Shown here piece by piece: positions 41,376-50,228 of a stretch of 64,000 nt of DNA. Made by a program: the position numbers and the translations under genes. A model generated the notes under the pieces. It did not search any database and was not told the DNA's origin. It worked only from the letters and a program-made list of their open reading frames with translations. The stretch comes from a virus, in IMG/VR virus record IMGVR_UViG_3300009151_000047, positions 25,970 through 89,969 of that record; one strand, 5' to 3'. The stretch's first letter is position 1, and every line of letters begins with the position of its first letter.

Positions 41376-43172
41376 ATGTCGGAGATAGTAATAGATTACA
41401 GTAGAGATAGTTTGTTTGATGAGTTAGGTTTGAAAAGACTAAAAGAAAGTTACATGAAAGATGATGAAGTTTTACCACAAGAGAGATTTGCTTATGTATC
41501 AAAAATGTTCGCAACTGATTCAGCTCATGGTCAACGTCTTTATGATTATTCCAGTAAGCATTGGTTGTCATATTCTACTCCTATTCTTTCTTTTGGGAGG
41601 AGTAGGCGTGGGTTGCCTATTTCTTGTTTTCTACCTTATCTGCATGATAGTGCAGAAGGTCTGGTCGATTGCTTATCGGAGGTTAACTGGTTATCAATGT
41701 TAGGTGGTGGTGTAGGTATTGGTTTAGGTATTCGTAGTTCAGATGATAAATCAGTAGGCATCATGCCACATCTAAAAACATATGATGCAAGTTGTTTAGC
41801 ATATCGTCAAGGCAGAACACGTAGAGGTAGTTATGCAGCATACTTAGATATATCACATCCAGATATTTTATTGTTTCTTGATATGAGAAAACCTACTGGT
41901 GATCAAAATCTTCGTGCATTGAATCTCCATCATGGTGTTAATGTAACAGATGACTTCATGCGATTAGTTGAGAAGTCAATGTATGATACACAAGCAGATG
42001 ATTCATGGGAATTAAAAGATCCTAATTCAGGTGTTGTTCGTGAAGTTGTATCTGCAAGAGAGTTATGGCAAAAACTATTAGAGAATAGAATGTTGACTGG
42101 TGAACCATATGTTCATTATATTGATACAAGTAATGCTAAGATGCCAGAGTTTCAAAAGAAATTAGGATTAAAGATTCAACAAAGCAATTTGTGTAGTGAG
42201 ATTATTCTACCGACTAATAAAGATAGAACAGCAGTATGTTGTTTATCTTCACTTAACTTGGAGTATTATGATGATTGGAAAGATGATAAATTATTTCTTA
42301 GAGACACCGCAGAGATGCTCGATAATGTTCTTCAGTATTTCATTGATAATGCTCCTGACAGCATATCAAGGGCACGATATTCTGCTATGCGTGAACGGTC
42401 TATTGGTGTTGGCGCTCTCGGTTTTCATGCGTATCTACAAAAGAACCTAATTGCATTTGAAAGTGCCTCTGCTAAATCAGCTAACATTAGAATGTTTAAA
42501 AATATAAGGAGTAAACTAGATGAAGCCAATAAAGAGTTGGGGCAACTTAGAGGAGAAGCTCCAGATGCTGTTGGCAGTGGTTTGCGTTTCTCCCATCTTA
42601 TGGCTATTGCACCAAATGCTTCCAGTTCTATCATTATGGGAAACACTAGTCCTTCTATTGAGCCTTATCGTGCTAATGCTTATCGTCAGGATACATTATC
42701 TGGATCGTCATTAGCAAAGAACAAATGGTTAGATAGATTCATTCAAACTAAATTAGCAGATGATTCTGGTTTAGTTAATCAAAATGATTATAATGATATC
42801 TGGTCTAGTATTATTGCTAATGATGGTTCAGTTCAACATTTAGATATTTTAGATGCATATCAAAAAGATATATTCAAAACATCAATGGAGATAGATCAAC
42901 GGTGGGTAATTGAACATGCTGCAGATAGACAATTGTATATTGACCAATCACAATCATTAAATCTATTCTTTAGACCAGATGCAAATATCAAATACATACA
43001 TGCTTGTCACTTCTTAGCATGGAAACGTGGACTGAAAACACTATACTATTGCCGTAGTGAAAAGATTGGTAAAGCAGATAAGATATCAAAACGAATTGAA
43101 CGAAACATAATTAAAGAATTAGACATGACTGCCATTGCTCAGGGTAACGAGTGTCTAGCTTGCGAAGGATAA
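41376..43172 (+). CDS. nrdA: Ribonucleotide reductase large subunit, without ATP cone
   Basis: 598 residues from ATG 41376 (GGAG 6 nt before); an ATG at 41364 precedes the ribosome site. SNLCSEI carries the active-site Cys, CCLSSLNLEYYDDW the second catalytic block, and ECLACEG the C-terminal CxxC that relays electrons. FGRSRRGLPISCFLP carries the partner Cys. T4 NrdA has about 750 residues; this one starts directly at the catalytic region and lacks the N-terminal ATP-cone used for activity control. Confidence 0.95.
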   Translation: MSEIVIDYSRDSLFDELGLKRLKESYMKDDEVLPQERFAYVSKMFATDSAHGQRLYDYSSKHWLSYSTPILSFGRSRRGLPISCFLPYLHDSAEGLVDCLSEVNWLSMLGGGVGIGLGIRSSDDKSVGIMPHLKTYDASCLAYRQGRTRRGSYAAYLDISHPDILLFLDMRKPTGDQNLRALNLHHGVNVTDDFMRLVEKSMYDTQADDSWELKDPNSGVVREVVSARELWQKLLENRMLTGEPYVHYIDTSNAKMPEFQKKLGLKIQQSNLCSEIILPTNKDRTAVCCLSSLNLEYYDDWKDDKLFLRDTAEMLDNVLQYFIDNAPDSISRARYSAMRERSIGVGALGFHAYLQKNLIAFESASAKSANIRMFKNIRSKLDEANKELGQLRGEAPDAVGSGLRFSHLMAIAPNASSSIIMGNTSPSIEPYRANAYRQDTLSGSSLAKNKWLDRFIQTKLADDSGLVNQNDYNDIWSSIIANDGSVQHLDILDAYQKDIFKTSMEIDQRWVIEHAADRQLYIDQSQSLNLFFRPDANIKYIHACHFLAWKRGLKTLYYCRSEKIGKADKISKRIERNIIKELDMTAIAQGNECLACEG

Positions 43173-43175
43173 AAA

Positions 43176-43466
43176 ATGAAAACTATTATTCATGTTAATC
43201 AACACATAATAAAGAGTAACAGAATACACAAAGAAAATGAACCAGTTCTTACAGTTAAACAAGGAAAGACAAACACTTATGGTCATGAAGTATCTATTGA
43301 CGGTCCTTCAAAAATAGTGTATAGTCCAGATAAACCATTATCTTGTGGTGCAAGAGTATGGATAGAAACAGAAAGCAATGTAACAATTATTGGAGCAAAG
43401 AAATATGAACGCCGCAAAAACAAAATCAAAACTGACAGACACGAGAGTATCATTCAAACCGTTTAA
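43176..43466 (+). CDS. Hypothetical protein between nrdA and nrdB
   Basis: 96 residues, basic, with a predicted beta-rich centre (HEVSIDGPSKIVYSPDKPL and RVWIETESNVTIIG). Its last 62 nt overlap the start of nrdB. I recall similar small genes next to nrd genes in T4-like cyanophages, but no function. GAAGGA ribosome site. Confidence 0.75.
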   Translation: MKTIIHVNQHIIKSNRIHKENEPVLTVKQGKTNTYGHEVSIDGPSKIVYSPDKPLSCGARVWIETESNVTIIGAKKYERRKNKIKTDRHESIIQTV

Positions 43467-44400
43467 CTATCCATGGGCCTATGATGCATGGTTGAAACAT
43501 GAACAATCTCATTGGATTCATAGTGAAGTACCAATGCTAGAAGATGTTAAAGATTGGAAAAAGAAACTAACAGACGAAGAAAAGAAATTTCTTACAAACA
43601 TTTTTAGATTCTTTACTCAAGGTGATATTGATGTTGCAGGTGGTTATGTTAATAACTATCTACCCCATTTTCCTCAACCAGAAGTTCGTATGATGTTGAT
43701 GGGATTTGCAGCAAGAGAAGCATTACACATTGCAGCATATAGTCATCTTATTGAAACATTAGGTATGCCAGAGTCTACCTATAATGAATTCATGAAATAC
43801 AAAGAGATGGTAGAGAAACATGATTATGTAACAGATATATCAGGACAGAATTCTACAATAGATAATACTGCTACGCATATCGCTGTATTCAGTGCATTTA
43901 CTGAAGGTATGCAGTTGTTTAGTTCATTCATTATGTTATTAAACTTTCCTCGACATGGTAAGATGAGGGGTATGGGACAGATTATTACATGGTCTATTGT
44001 AGATGAAACAATGCACGCTGAGTCTATGATTAAGTTGTTTAGAACCTTTATTGAAGAGAACAAAGAGATATGGAATGATGATTTGAAAGAAAGAATCTAT
44101 AGTATTGCAGAGAGAATGGTTGAGTTGGAAGATAAGTTCATCGATTTGTGTTTCAATCTAGGTGCAATTGAAGGTTTAACACCCAAAGATGTTAAAACAT
44201 ATATAAGATATATTGCTGATCGTAGACTGATATCATTGGGTCTTAAAGGCATTTATAAAGTTAAACGCAATCCCTTACCATGGGTTGAAGAGATGATCAA
44301 TGCACCAGTTCATACAAACTTTTTTGAGAATCGTGCTACAGATTACGCAAAGGGTGCATTAGGAGGTTCATGGGGAGATGTATGGGGGAAAGCATCATAA
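43405..44400 (+). CDS. nrdB: Ribonucleotide reductase small subunit
   Basis: 331 residues from ATG 43405 (GGAG at 43392-43395). The diiron ligands are visible: REALHIAAYSHL gives E-x-x-H and the Tyr in radical position, FTEGMQLF and VDETMHAESM give the second-half E and E-x-x-H. So this is a class I tyrosyl-radical type. Works with nrdA to make deoxynucleotides. Confidence 0.97.
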   Translation: MNAAKTKSKLTDTRVSFKPFNYPWAYDAWLKHEQSHWIHSEVPMLEDVKDWKKKLTDEEKKFLTNIFRFFTQGDIDVAGGYVNNYLPHFPQPEVRMMLMGFAAREALHIAAYSHLIETLGMPESTYNEFMKYKEMVEKHDYVTDISGQNSTIDNTATHIAVFSAFTEGMQLFSSFIMLLNFPRHGKMRGMGQIITWSIVDETMHAESMIKLFRTFIEENKEIWNDDLKERIYSIAERMVELEDKFIDLCFNLGAIEGLTPKDVKTYIRYIADRRLISLGLKGIYKVKRNPLPWVEEMINAPVHTNFFENRATDYAKGALGGSWGDVWGKAS

Positions 44401-44410
44401 GGAATAGAAA

Positions 44411-44557
44411 ATGATTTTAAAACATCACTGTGACAATTGTGACTCAAAGTATAAAATAATTTACGATGAGGATGATTGTGAAGATAGTCCCACATATTGT
44501 CCGTTCTGTGCTGAATATCTGATAGTAAATAAAGAATATCAAAACGAAGATATCTAA
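44411..44557 (+). CDS. Small zinc-ribbon protein
   Basis: 48 residues with two CxxC knuckles, HCDNCDSKY and YCPFCAEYL, spaced 21 residues, a typical zinc ribbon. It lies 10 nt after nrdB. Similar tiny zinc proteins occur near nrd genes in aquatic T4-like phages (from memory). Confidence 0.8.
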   Translation: MILKHHCDNCDSKYKIIYDEDDCEDSPTYCPFCAEYLIVNKEYQNEDI

Positions 44558-44573
44558 TTGACTATATATTATT

Positions 44574-45062
44574 ATGACATGGTTTTATAATAATATTGAA
44601 TTCACACAAGAAGATGTAGAAACCTATTACGGTTTCGTTTATCTCATAGAGAATCTTACGACTGGTAAAAAGTATATCGGTCGTAAGTTCTTTACCAAAT
44701 CTGGTACACAACAAATCAAAGGTAAGAAAAAGAAAATCAGAAAACAATCTGATTGGTTGACCTATTGGTCTTCCTCTGATGAAGTAAAGAAAGATGTTCA
44801 ACAATACGGAAAGGAGAATTTCAAACGCACAATATTACATTTATGCAAAACAAGAGCACCTTGTTCTTATTGGGAAACATATGAAATATTTACAAGAAAT
44901 GCTTTGTTATCTGAAGAATACTATAACAGTTGGGTATCGTGTAAAATACACAGAGCCCATTTAAAGGGAATAATATGTCCAGAAAACAATCTGCAAATAA
45001 TGTCGTTGAAAGACAAACAACCAAGACTCATCAAACACTTAAAATCAGAATTGATGACCTAA
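44574..45062 (+). CDS. GIY-YIG nuclease, Seg-like homing endonuclease family
   Basis: 162 residues. GFVYLIENLTTGKKYIGRKFF corresponds to the GIY-(x10-11)-YIG core (landmarks GFVYLIEN and KYIGRKFF), and KENFKRTILHLC plus WETYEIF contain the later acidic/basic active-site positions. Resembles the SegE-type proteins of T4-like phages, which cut DNA to spread. It is free-standing, not in an intron, and its 3' end overlaps phoH by 88 nt. No ribosome site is evident. Confidence 0.75.
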   Translation: MTWFYNNIEFTQEDVETYYGFVYLIENLTTGKKYIGRKFFTKSGTQQIKGKKKKIRKQSDWLTYWSSSDEVKKDVQQYGKENFKRTILHLCKTRAPCSYWETYEIFTRNALLSEEYYNSWVSCKIHRAHLKGIICPENNLQIMSLKDKQPRLIKHLKSELMT

Positions 45063-45754
45063 AAACATTTCAACCATTAACAGAGAACCAAAAGTCATTC
45101 TTTGAAGCATATAGACACGGTGATTATTTTATAGCATTACACGGTGTTGCAGGTACAGGTAAAACATTCTGTGCATTATACAAAGCACTAGAAGAAGTTT
45201 TAGACAAATCAAATCCATTCAAGAAAATCATTGTAGTTAGGTCTGCAGTTCAGTCAAGAGAGATGGGACACTTGCCTGGTGATGTAGATGAAAAGATGGA
45301 TATTTACCAGCAACCATACAAACAAATCTGTCATACCTTATTTGATCGGAAAGATGCATGGGACCGATTAGAAGAACAAGGTTATGTTCAGTTCATATCA
45401 ACCTCATTTATCCGTGGGATGTCTTTTGATGATGCAATCATTATTGTGGATGAGATGCAGAATTTAAATTTTGAAGAGATTGATACTGTTATGACACGGG
45501 TAGGTTATAGGTCTAAAATTATATGGTGCGGTGATTATAGGCAAACAGATTTAACCAAACGTAAGAATGATATGAGTGGCATATTAAAGTTCTTTGATAT
45601 TGCTATGCATATGGCAGCATTTACACGGATTGAATTTACCGTTGAAGATATAGTTAGGTCATCATTGGTAAAAGATTATATCTTAGCACGGATACAACAA
45701 GAAGATGCCCAAGTGAAAATATCTAATGCGAAGGTTGTAAATATATCATCTTAA
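44975..45754 (+). CDS. phoH: PhoH-like P-loop ATPase
   Basis: 259 residues. Walker A is HGVAGTGKTFCA at about residue 55; VVRSAVQSREMGHLPGD (landmarks VVRSAV and GHLPGD) and IIVDEMQNL are PhoH/NYN-type conserved blocks. A signature gene of aquatic T4-like phages; in bacteria PhoH proteins relate to RNA metabolism and phosphate starvation. Start chosen by AAAGGGA at the right distance, inside the nuclease gene. Confidence 0.95.
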   Translation: MSRKQSANNVVERQTTKTHQTLKIRIDDLKTFQPLTENQKSFFEAYRHGDYFIALHGVAGTGKTFCALYKALEEVLDKSNPFKKIIVVRSAVQSREMGHLPGDVDEKMDIYQQPYKQICHTLFDRKDAWDRLEEQGYVQFISTSFIRGMSFDDAIIIVDEMQNLNFEEIDTVMTRVGYRSKIIWCGDYRQTDLTKRKNDMSGILKFFDIAMHMAAFTRIEFTVEDIVRSSLVKDYILARIQQEDAQVKISNAKVVNISS

Positions 45755-45761
45755 ATTATTG

Positions 45762-45790
45762 TTGCATTGTGTCATTTTTTGATATATAAT
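45762..45790 (+). promoter_or_regulatory. Sigma70-like promoter after phoH
   Basis: TTGCAT at 45762-45767 and TATAAT at 45785-45790, spacing 17 bp, followed by AGT as in other promoters of this class. The -35 box is imperfect. Confidence 0.65.
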
Positions 45791-45832
45791 AGTAGAGGCT
45801 TCATTGTGAGGCCTTTACTAAAGAGGACAAAA

Positions 45833-45919
45833 ATGTTAGAAAAGATTAAAAATTTCATTAAAATTATGGTAGAAACATTAATTGAAGCACGTTCATTAAG
45901 GAAAAAGAATCATGTTTGA
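45833..45919 (+). CDS. 28-residue hypothetical peptide
   Basis: ATG preceded by GAGGA 8 nt upstream, product MLEKIKNFIKIMVETLIEAR followed by a basic tail. Amphipathic helical pattern. Its end overlaps the next start by 8 nt. Small, so moderate confidence. Confidence 0.5.
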   Translation: MLEKIKNFIKIMVETLIEARSLRKKNHV

Positions 45920-46124
45920 TACAAAGAAAACACAAGAGTTGGCAGTAGATTTGATTGATGTTCAGGTTGGTGCAGTTAAATCATATGTAGATGCATTTAG
46001 TAAATTCACAGGTTCTGAAAAGAATACATACTTAGATAGTATGGTAAAATTTATGGAAACTGGTACAGAAAATGCAAAACAAATCATCCAAGGAAATTAC
46101 GCCTTTTCAGGCAATAAGAAGTAA
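45912..46124 (+). CDS. Small helical protein, weakly phasin-like
   Basis: 70 residues: AVDLIDVQVGAVKSYVDAFSKFTG and SMVKFMETGTENAKQIIQG make two amphipathic helices like phasin-type proteins, which I recall near this spot in other T4-like phages. AAGGA ribosome site. The link to phasins is weak. Confidence 0.65.
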   Translation: MFDTKKTQELAVDLIDVQVGAVKSYVDAFSKFTGSEKNTYLDSMVKFMETGTENAKQIIQGNYAFSGNKK

Positions 46125-46293
46125 TACAAAAAGTTTTATTCCTGTTATTAGGAATGGATGGATCATTAAGTTCTCAATATGTGGTGATAATGTATTGATA
46201 CTGTTTCAGTCTATTGCTAGTGATGAAGTTCTAATACGATATTTCACTAGCGAGGCTGAAGCAGTTTATTATATCAATAATTTATTGGCATGA
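46072..46293 (+). CDS. Small conserved phage protein
   Basis: 73 residues overlapping its neighbour by 53 nt. TKSFIPVIRNGWIIKFSICGD and IRYFTSEAEAVYYIN are a pattern I recall from short T4-like phage proteins. Function unknown. The next gene starts in its last codons (ATGA). Confidence 0.65.
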   Translation: MQNKSSKEITPFQAIRSNTKSFIPVIRNGWIIKFSICGDNVLILFQSIASDEVLIRYFTSEAEAVYYINNLLA

Positions 46294-46577
46294 AAGAGTG
46301 CCCAAGATGTGGCAAAGAACACAACAAACGAGGACCATATTGTAGTCAAAGTTGTGGTAATGCTCGAAAACACAGTCAAGAGGGCAAACTAAAACGCAGT
46401 CTTAAATTGACTGAATACTATAGAACACCTGAAGGAATTGCCACTTCCAGGATGAATAAATATGCTATAGAAAACCTTAATCGCAGAAGAGCAGGCGAGT
46501 ATATGTTAAAGCCTGAAGATTTTGCGATAAATATACCATCATTAGACGATGATGAAGAAGAAAAAATTAATTGGTAA
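46290..46577 (+). CDS. Zinc-finger protein of T4-like type
   Basis: 95 residues. CPRCGKEHNKRGPYCSQSCGN has CxxC and CxxxC metal pairs near the N terminus, as in the HNH/zinc-ribbon start of homing-type proteins, but no nuclease core follows. The end is acidic. Could bind nucleic acid or protein. Confidence 0.75.
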   Translation: MKECPRCGKEHNKRGPYCSQSCGNARKHSQEGKLKRSLKLTEYYRTPEGIATSRMNKYAIENLNRRRAGEYMLKPEDFAINIPSLDDDEEEKINW

Positions 46578-46586
46578 AGGCATTAA

Positions 46587-47330
46587 ATGACTATTCAAAG
46601 TTCTGGTGCATTAGCATTAACTGAAATACAAACGGAATTTGGTGGAACCAATCCTGTTAGTATGAGTGAATACTATAGAGGTGGTTCATATGTGGCTAAT
46701 GATTCATCAAATACCAATATACCTGGATCAGGCGCAATTGCATTTAGTAATTTTTATGGCACATCAAAACCATCTGGAATTTCTCAGTCTCTTATTTCTG
46801 TTGGACAGTATTTTGCTGCTAGTGCATATTCATTAGATCGGGTAGATGGTAGTGTTTGGCTTACAGTTGCCGCAATGGGTGGTAGACCAGAAATAAATCA
46901 ACAAGCTCCAAGTTCGGATCTTCGTGCTGTATGGTTACAATATCGTGCAAGAGGAGCAGATAACACGGCAGGATACAATGGTAATGCTGATGGACAAAAA
47001 TATAGGTATGATACAACTAATACATATACAAGATTCCATTGGTGGCAAAGTATAGATGTTGTTGCATTGGGTGTTAGTACTAACACTGATGTTGGTGCTT
47101 CTAGTGGTGGTGAAGGTGGTTTTTATGCTCAAGGAAATGTCGCTTACACCTATCGAATTACTAAGATATCAACAAATTCAGTTGAATTGAGAACATATCC
47201 TAGTGCTTGGAATACTGGTGATGCAGGTAATAATGTTACTGTATCAAATTGGTGGAGTGGTTTCAATAACGCAACAGGTAACAACACAGAAGCAAATGGA
47301 TATCTTGGTTGGTTTACATTAACATGGTAA
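46587..47330 (+). CDS. Fibre or minor virion protein with hinge-like N terminus
   Basis: 247 residues. The start TIQSSGALALTEIQTEFGG and MSEYYRGG is a motif found at the front of many phage tail-fibre and baseplate-associated proteins. The rest is rich in Ser, Thr, Asn, Gly and Trp with beta-strand alternation, ending GYLGWFTLTW. It probably attaches to the virion by its front and exposes the rear. First gene of the accessory island at 46.6-53.8 kb. Confidence 0.75.
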   Translation: MTIQSSGALALTEIQTEFGGTNPVSMSEYYRGGSYVANDSSNTNIPGSGAIAFSNFYGTSKPSGISQSLISVGQYFAASAYSLDRVDGSVWLTVAAMGGRPEINQQAPSSDLRAVWLQYRARGADNTAGYNGNADGQKYRYDTTNTYTRFHWWQSIDVVALGVSTNTDVGASSGGEGGFYAQGNVAYTYRITKISTNSVELRTYPSAWNTGDAGNNVTVSNWWSGFNNATGNNTEANGYLGWFTLTW

Positions 47331-47336
47331 TAACAA

Positions 47337-47720
47337 ATGGCTAAAATACAAAACGAAGCAAAAGTTATATACAACATGTATAAAAATGCCAATACATATA
47401 ATATTGGTACATTTATCTATGATGGTGAGAAAGTAACCTTTGAAGAAGATGGTGTATCAATAGTATATGAAGATGGTTCAACATCAACATTTAATGTATT
47501 TGAAGATTATAAACAAACTGCTTTAAAGAATCTAATTGTTGATGTTTCTAAAAAGATTAATAACTACAGTGAGATTAATAAAATTCTAACTACAGTGAAT
47601 AGTGATTTTAAAGTTCAAGTATTAACCACTGGTATTACAGTAATCAATGATAGTACCAATGTTACTGAAATTGAAACCATTAACAATCTCAAAAACGAAT
47701 TGATAGGTAAAATAGAATGA
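47337..47720 (+). CDS. Hypothetical protein downstream of fibre gene
   Basis: 127 residues, mixed alpha/beta, containing DGEKVTFEEDGVSIVYEDGST. Its end overlaps the next start by 4 nt. Genes just after fibre genes often encode fibre-assembly or attached proteins, but no family is recognised. Confidence 0.7.
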   Translation: MAKIQNEAKVIYNMYKNANTYNIGTFIYDGEKVTFEEDGVSIVYEDGSTSTFNVFEDYKQTALKNLIVDVSKKINNYSEINKILTTVNSDFKVQVLTTGITVINDSTNVTEIETINNLKNELIGKIE

Positions 47721-48214
47721 GTTATGCTATAAATTCAAAGGGTGAATACTTAGGTGTAGTTGAAGATAATGATGTAAGAATCCATAAGTATGTACCTTAT
47801 CATGTTGATTTACCATATGATTCTATTTGGTCCGATGAATTAGAAACATGGATTCGTGCATACTATATTGATGAGGATGGTAAACCAATTGAGAAAGGTT
47901 CAACTACAGAATATAGTATTGTTACTAGAGAAAAGCCAGAAATCAACGATGTTGTATTTGATATTGAAAAGAATAAATGGTCATTTGATCAATCCAAAAT
48001 AGTTGTTATAAAAGAACAATTAATTACGGAACATTTTATTGATGCACTTGATACAATAGGTAATAATCATTTGGTCATTCAAAACATTGTTACTCTTATA
48101 GATAATGTAACACTAAAACAAAATATATTAAATGTTGCAAACAATATACAATCAGCAACAACAACAGAAGAGGTAAATGAACAGGTTGTAGTTCTAAACA
48201 CATTATTGAATTGA
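47717..48214 (+). CDS. Hypothetical protein, possible tail assembly factor
   Basis: 165 residues. The front is beta-rich (MSYAINSKGEYLGVVEDND, then PYDSIWSDELETWIRAYYI) and the rear helical (TLIDNVTLKQNILNVANNIQ). The layout resembles small phage fibre-assembly chaperones, but no sequence motif confirms it. Coupled to the gene before by ATGA. Confidence 0.65.
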   Translation: MSYAINSKGEYLGVVEDNDVRIHKYVPYHVDLPYDSIWSDELETWIRAYYIDEDGKPIEKGSTTEYSIVTREKPEINDVVFDIEKNKWSFDQSKIVVIKEQLITEHFIDALDTIGNNHLVIQNIVTLIDNVTLKQNILNVANNIQSATTTEEVNEQVVVLNTLLN

Positions 48215-48225
48215 AAGGAAGTATT

Positions 48226-49131
48226 ATGAATTGGTTTAGTATTTTAATTGGCATGATTTTATCATTAAATGTTAGTGCCGCAGATATAAAAATGATTGTA
48301 CCATTTCCACCCGGTGGTGGTACAGATTTAGTTGCTAGAATTCTAGCCAAAGAAGCATCAAAGACTTTAAATAAAACTATTATTATTGAAAATGTTGGCG
48401 GCGCAGGTGGTGATGTTGGTCGTCAAAAAGCAATCAGAGATAATGTATTGTTGTTCACACCAAATAGTTTATTGATCACCGCATATCTAAACAACCTGAG
48501 TTACATACCTCTAGAAGAATTCAAAGCAGTTGTTGGTGTTGGTGCATATCCTTATTTGATATCTGCACATCCTAATTTTGTAATGAAGAATCTATTAGAG
48601 TTGCCCACTCTATCAAAGAAATATGGTATTATTAATATTGCCTCTGCTGGTACTGCAGGTGCCAATAATCTAATCATTGAACAGTTAGGTATCAAATTCA
48701 ATTTTAAAGTTGAGGCTATTCCACATAGAGGCACTAGTGATGGACTGCTGACTGTAATGTCTGGTTCAACACCTCTATTAGTCAGTGGTATTCAAGGAAC
48801 AAAAGCACATATTGATTCTGGTAAGTTGCGAGCAGTTGCTATTACAACAACCCATCGTGATATTTTAATGAATACTATACCTACAGTTCAAGAGATGACT
48901 AAACAATCATTCAATTATCCTGGTTGGTTTGGTATTGTTGCACCAAAGAATTATGATAGAAAAATTGCCGATGAAGTAACCAGTGCAGTATTATCGGCAT
49001 TAGATAAACAGGATGTGAAAGATAAAGTTAAACAAGAGAATGTGACCATATGGGCATACGGACCAAAAGAATTCCATGAGTTTTTGGTTATTGATGATAA
49101 ACAATGGTCTAAAGCAATAATGAAGAAGTAA
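48226..49131 (+). CDS. Bug/TctC-family periplasmic solute-binding protein (copy 1)
   Basis: 301 residues from ATG 48226 (AAAGGAA upstream, which lies inside the longer reading). A signal peptide MNWFSILIGMILSLNVSAA precedes the mature start IKMIVPFPPGGGTDLVARIL, the Bug family signature. IIENVGGAGGDVG, then ASAGTAGANNL and PGWFGIVAPKNYD are further conserved family blocks. Bug proteins bind carboxylates or amino acids in the periplasm, some feeding TctAB transporters. Virus-encoded versions are, to my knowledge, very unusual. Ends by TAATG with an AsnB-like gene. Confidence 0.9.
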   Translation: MNWFSILIGMILSLNVSAADIKMIVPFPPGGGTDLVARILAKEASKTLNKTIIIENVGGAGGDVGRQKAIRDNVLLFTPNSLLITAYLNNLSYIPLEEFKAVVGVGAYPYLISAHPNFVMKNLLELPTLSKKYGIINIASAGTAGANNLIIEQLGIKFNFKVEAIPHRGTSDGLLTVMSGSTPLLVSGIQGTKAHIDSGKLRAVAITTTHRDILMNTIPTVQEMTKQSFNYPGWFGIVAPKNYDRKIADEVTSAVLSALDKQDVKDKVKQENVTIWAYGPKEFHEFLVIDDKQWSKAIMKK

Positions 49132-50228
49132 TGCATAAGATAAAATATTATATTGATGATGTAGTCAGAGAACAAATAATACAAATAGCAATCAAAGACT
49201 ATTACCTCACACAAAAAGAAAGAGTCTTTGATTTAATGGCATTGTTCTGTGTTGGTAATCTATTAAACATATCAGGACCAATTAATAGAAACCATGAGTT
49301 TGTATTTAATTTTGATGGCACACCTATACCTACAGAGTTTAATACTTCAGATACATTCACTGAAACATCATTAAAGACTGCAGAAGATATATGGTCAGTT
49401 GCAGGTAATAGAAAAGTTTGCGTATTCTGGTCAGGTGGTATTGATTCAACAGTTGCATTGGTTGCTCTAATGATGACAAATAGTGATTGGTTGAATAGAG
49501 TTAGAATCTATACCTCAGAGTATGCCATCAAAGAAGAGTATCCACTATTCTATGATACTTACTTAAAGAATGCCGATGTGGTCATGTTAAAGAATCTAGA
49601 ATTCTTTGATAAGAAGCTATTTGATCTTGATGTGTTACCTATTGATGGTACATGTGGTGATCAGATATGGGGGTGTAACATTATGAGAGATATGGGTGAG
49701 ATGAGGAAACAACACTACTCTAAGTTATATAATCATAATGAATTCTATTTGCATACCGAAAAACATAAACGGTTGTATATTACAATAGATTATATTGAAC
49801 AACAGATAGAGAAGTTTCCTGTGCCTATTAAAACAGTTGCAGATTTATATTGGATGTTAACCTTCACACACAAATGGGATCATGTTAAGAGTCGTGCCAT
49901 AGCAGCAGTCAATGATATAACTATATTTGATAACAAGATAAGTTTCTTTAATAGTTTATATTACCAACGATGGGCAATGTCCAATTTAGATGTTAAGTTG
50001 GGTGATACATGGAACACATATAAACAACCAGCAAAAGATTTTATCTATGAATTCACTGGTGATAATGAGTATAGAGTGAACAAGTTACAACATGAGTCAA
50101 TGGGTAGATCAGTTGAACCAGTTAAGCATTTAATCAGAGGTATGCGGTTAGTTACAACCAACGGACATTTAATTAATATGGATGAATCTAAATGTGAACA
50201 ATTACTAAGGGAGTGTTACACCAAATGA
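49131..50228 (+). CDS. Asparagine-synthetase-like PP-loop ATPase, copy 1 (intact)
   Basis: 365 residues. VCVFWSGGIDSTVALVAL is an intact PP-loop (SGGxDS) that binds ATP, and DGTCGDQIWGCNI resembles the SGxGxDELFGGY block of AsnB. The rear helices (DLYWMLTFTHKWDHVKSRA, YYQRWAMSN) fit the AsnB-type C-terminal domain. No N-terminal glutaminase Cys2, so it would need free ammonia or another amine. It may adenylate a carboxylate. First of three tandem paralogues. Confidence 0.8.
   Translation: MHKIKYYIDDVVREQIIQIAIKDYYLTQKERVFDLMALFCVGNLLNISGPINRNHEFVFNFDGTPIPTEFNTSDTFTETSLKTAEDIWSVAGNRKVCVFWSGGIDSTVALVALMMTNSDWLNRVRIYTSEYAIKEEYPLFYDTYLKNADVVMLKNLEFFDKKLFDLDVLPIDGTCGDQIWGCNIMRDMGEMRKQHYSKLYNHNEFYLHTEKHKRLYITIDYIEQQIEKFPVPIKTVADLYWMLTFTHKWDHVKSRAIAAVNDITIFDNKISFFNSLYYQRWAMSNLDVKLGDTWNTYKQPAKDFIYEFTGDNEYRVNKLQHESMGRSVEPVKHLIRGMRLVTTNGHLINMDESKCEQLLRECYTK

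Noticed and set aside
41461-41703. +1-frame ORF inside nrdA
   Set aside because: Contained in a clearly conserved catalytic region of nrdA with no own ribosome site.
45791-45819. 9-bp hairpin AGTAGAGGC/GCCTTTACT after the 45.76-kb promoter
   Set aside because: Its first arm begins before the expected transcription start and no T-run follows, so neither a leader hairpin nor a terminator is well supported.
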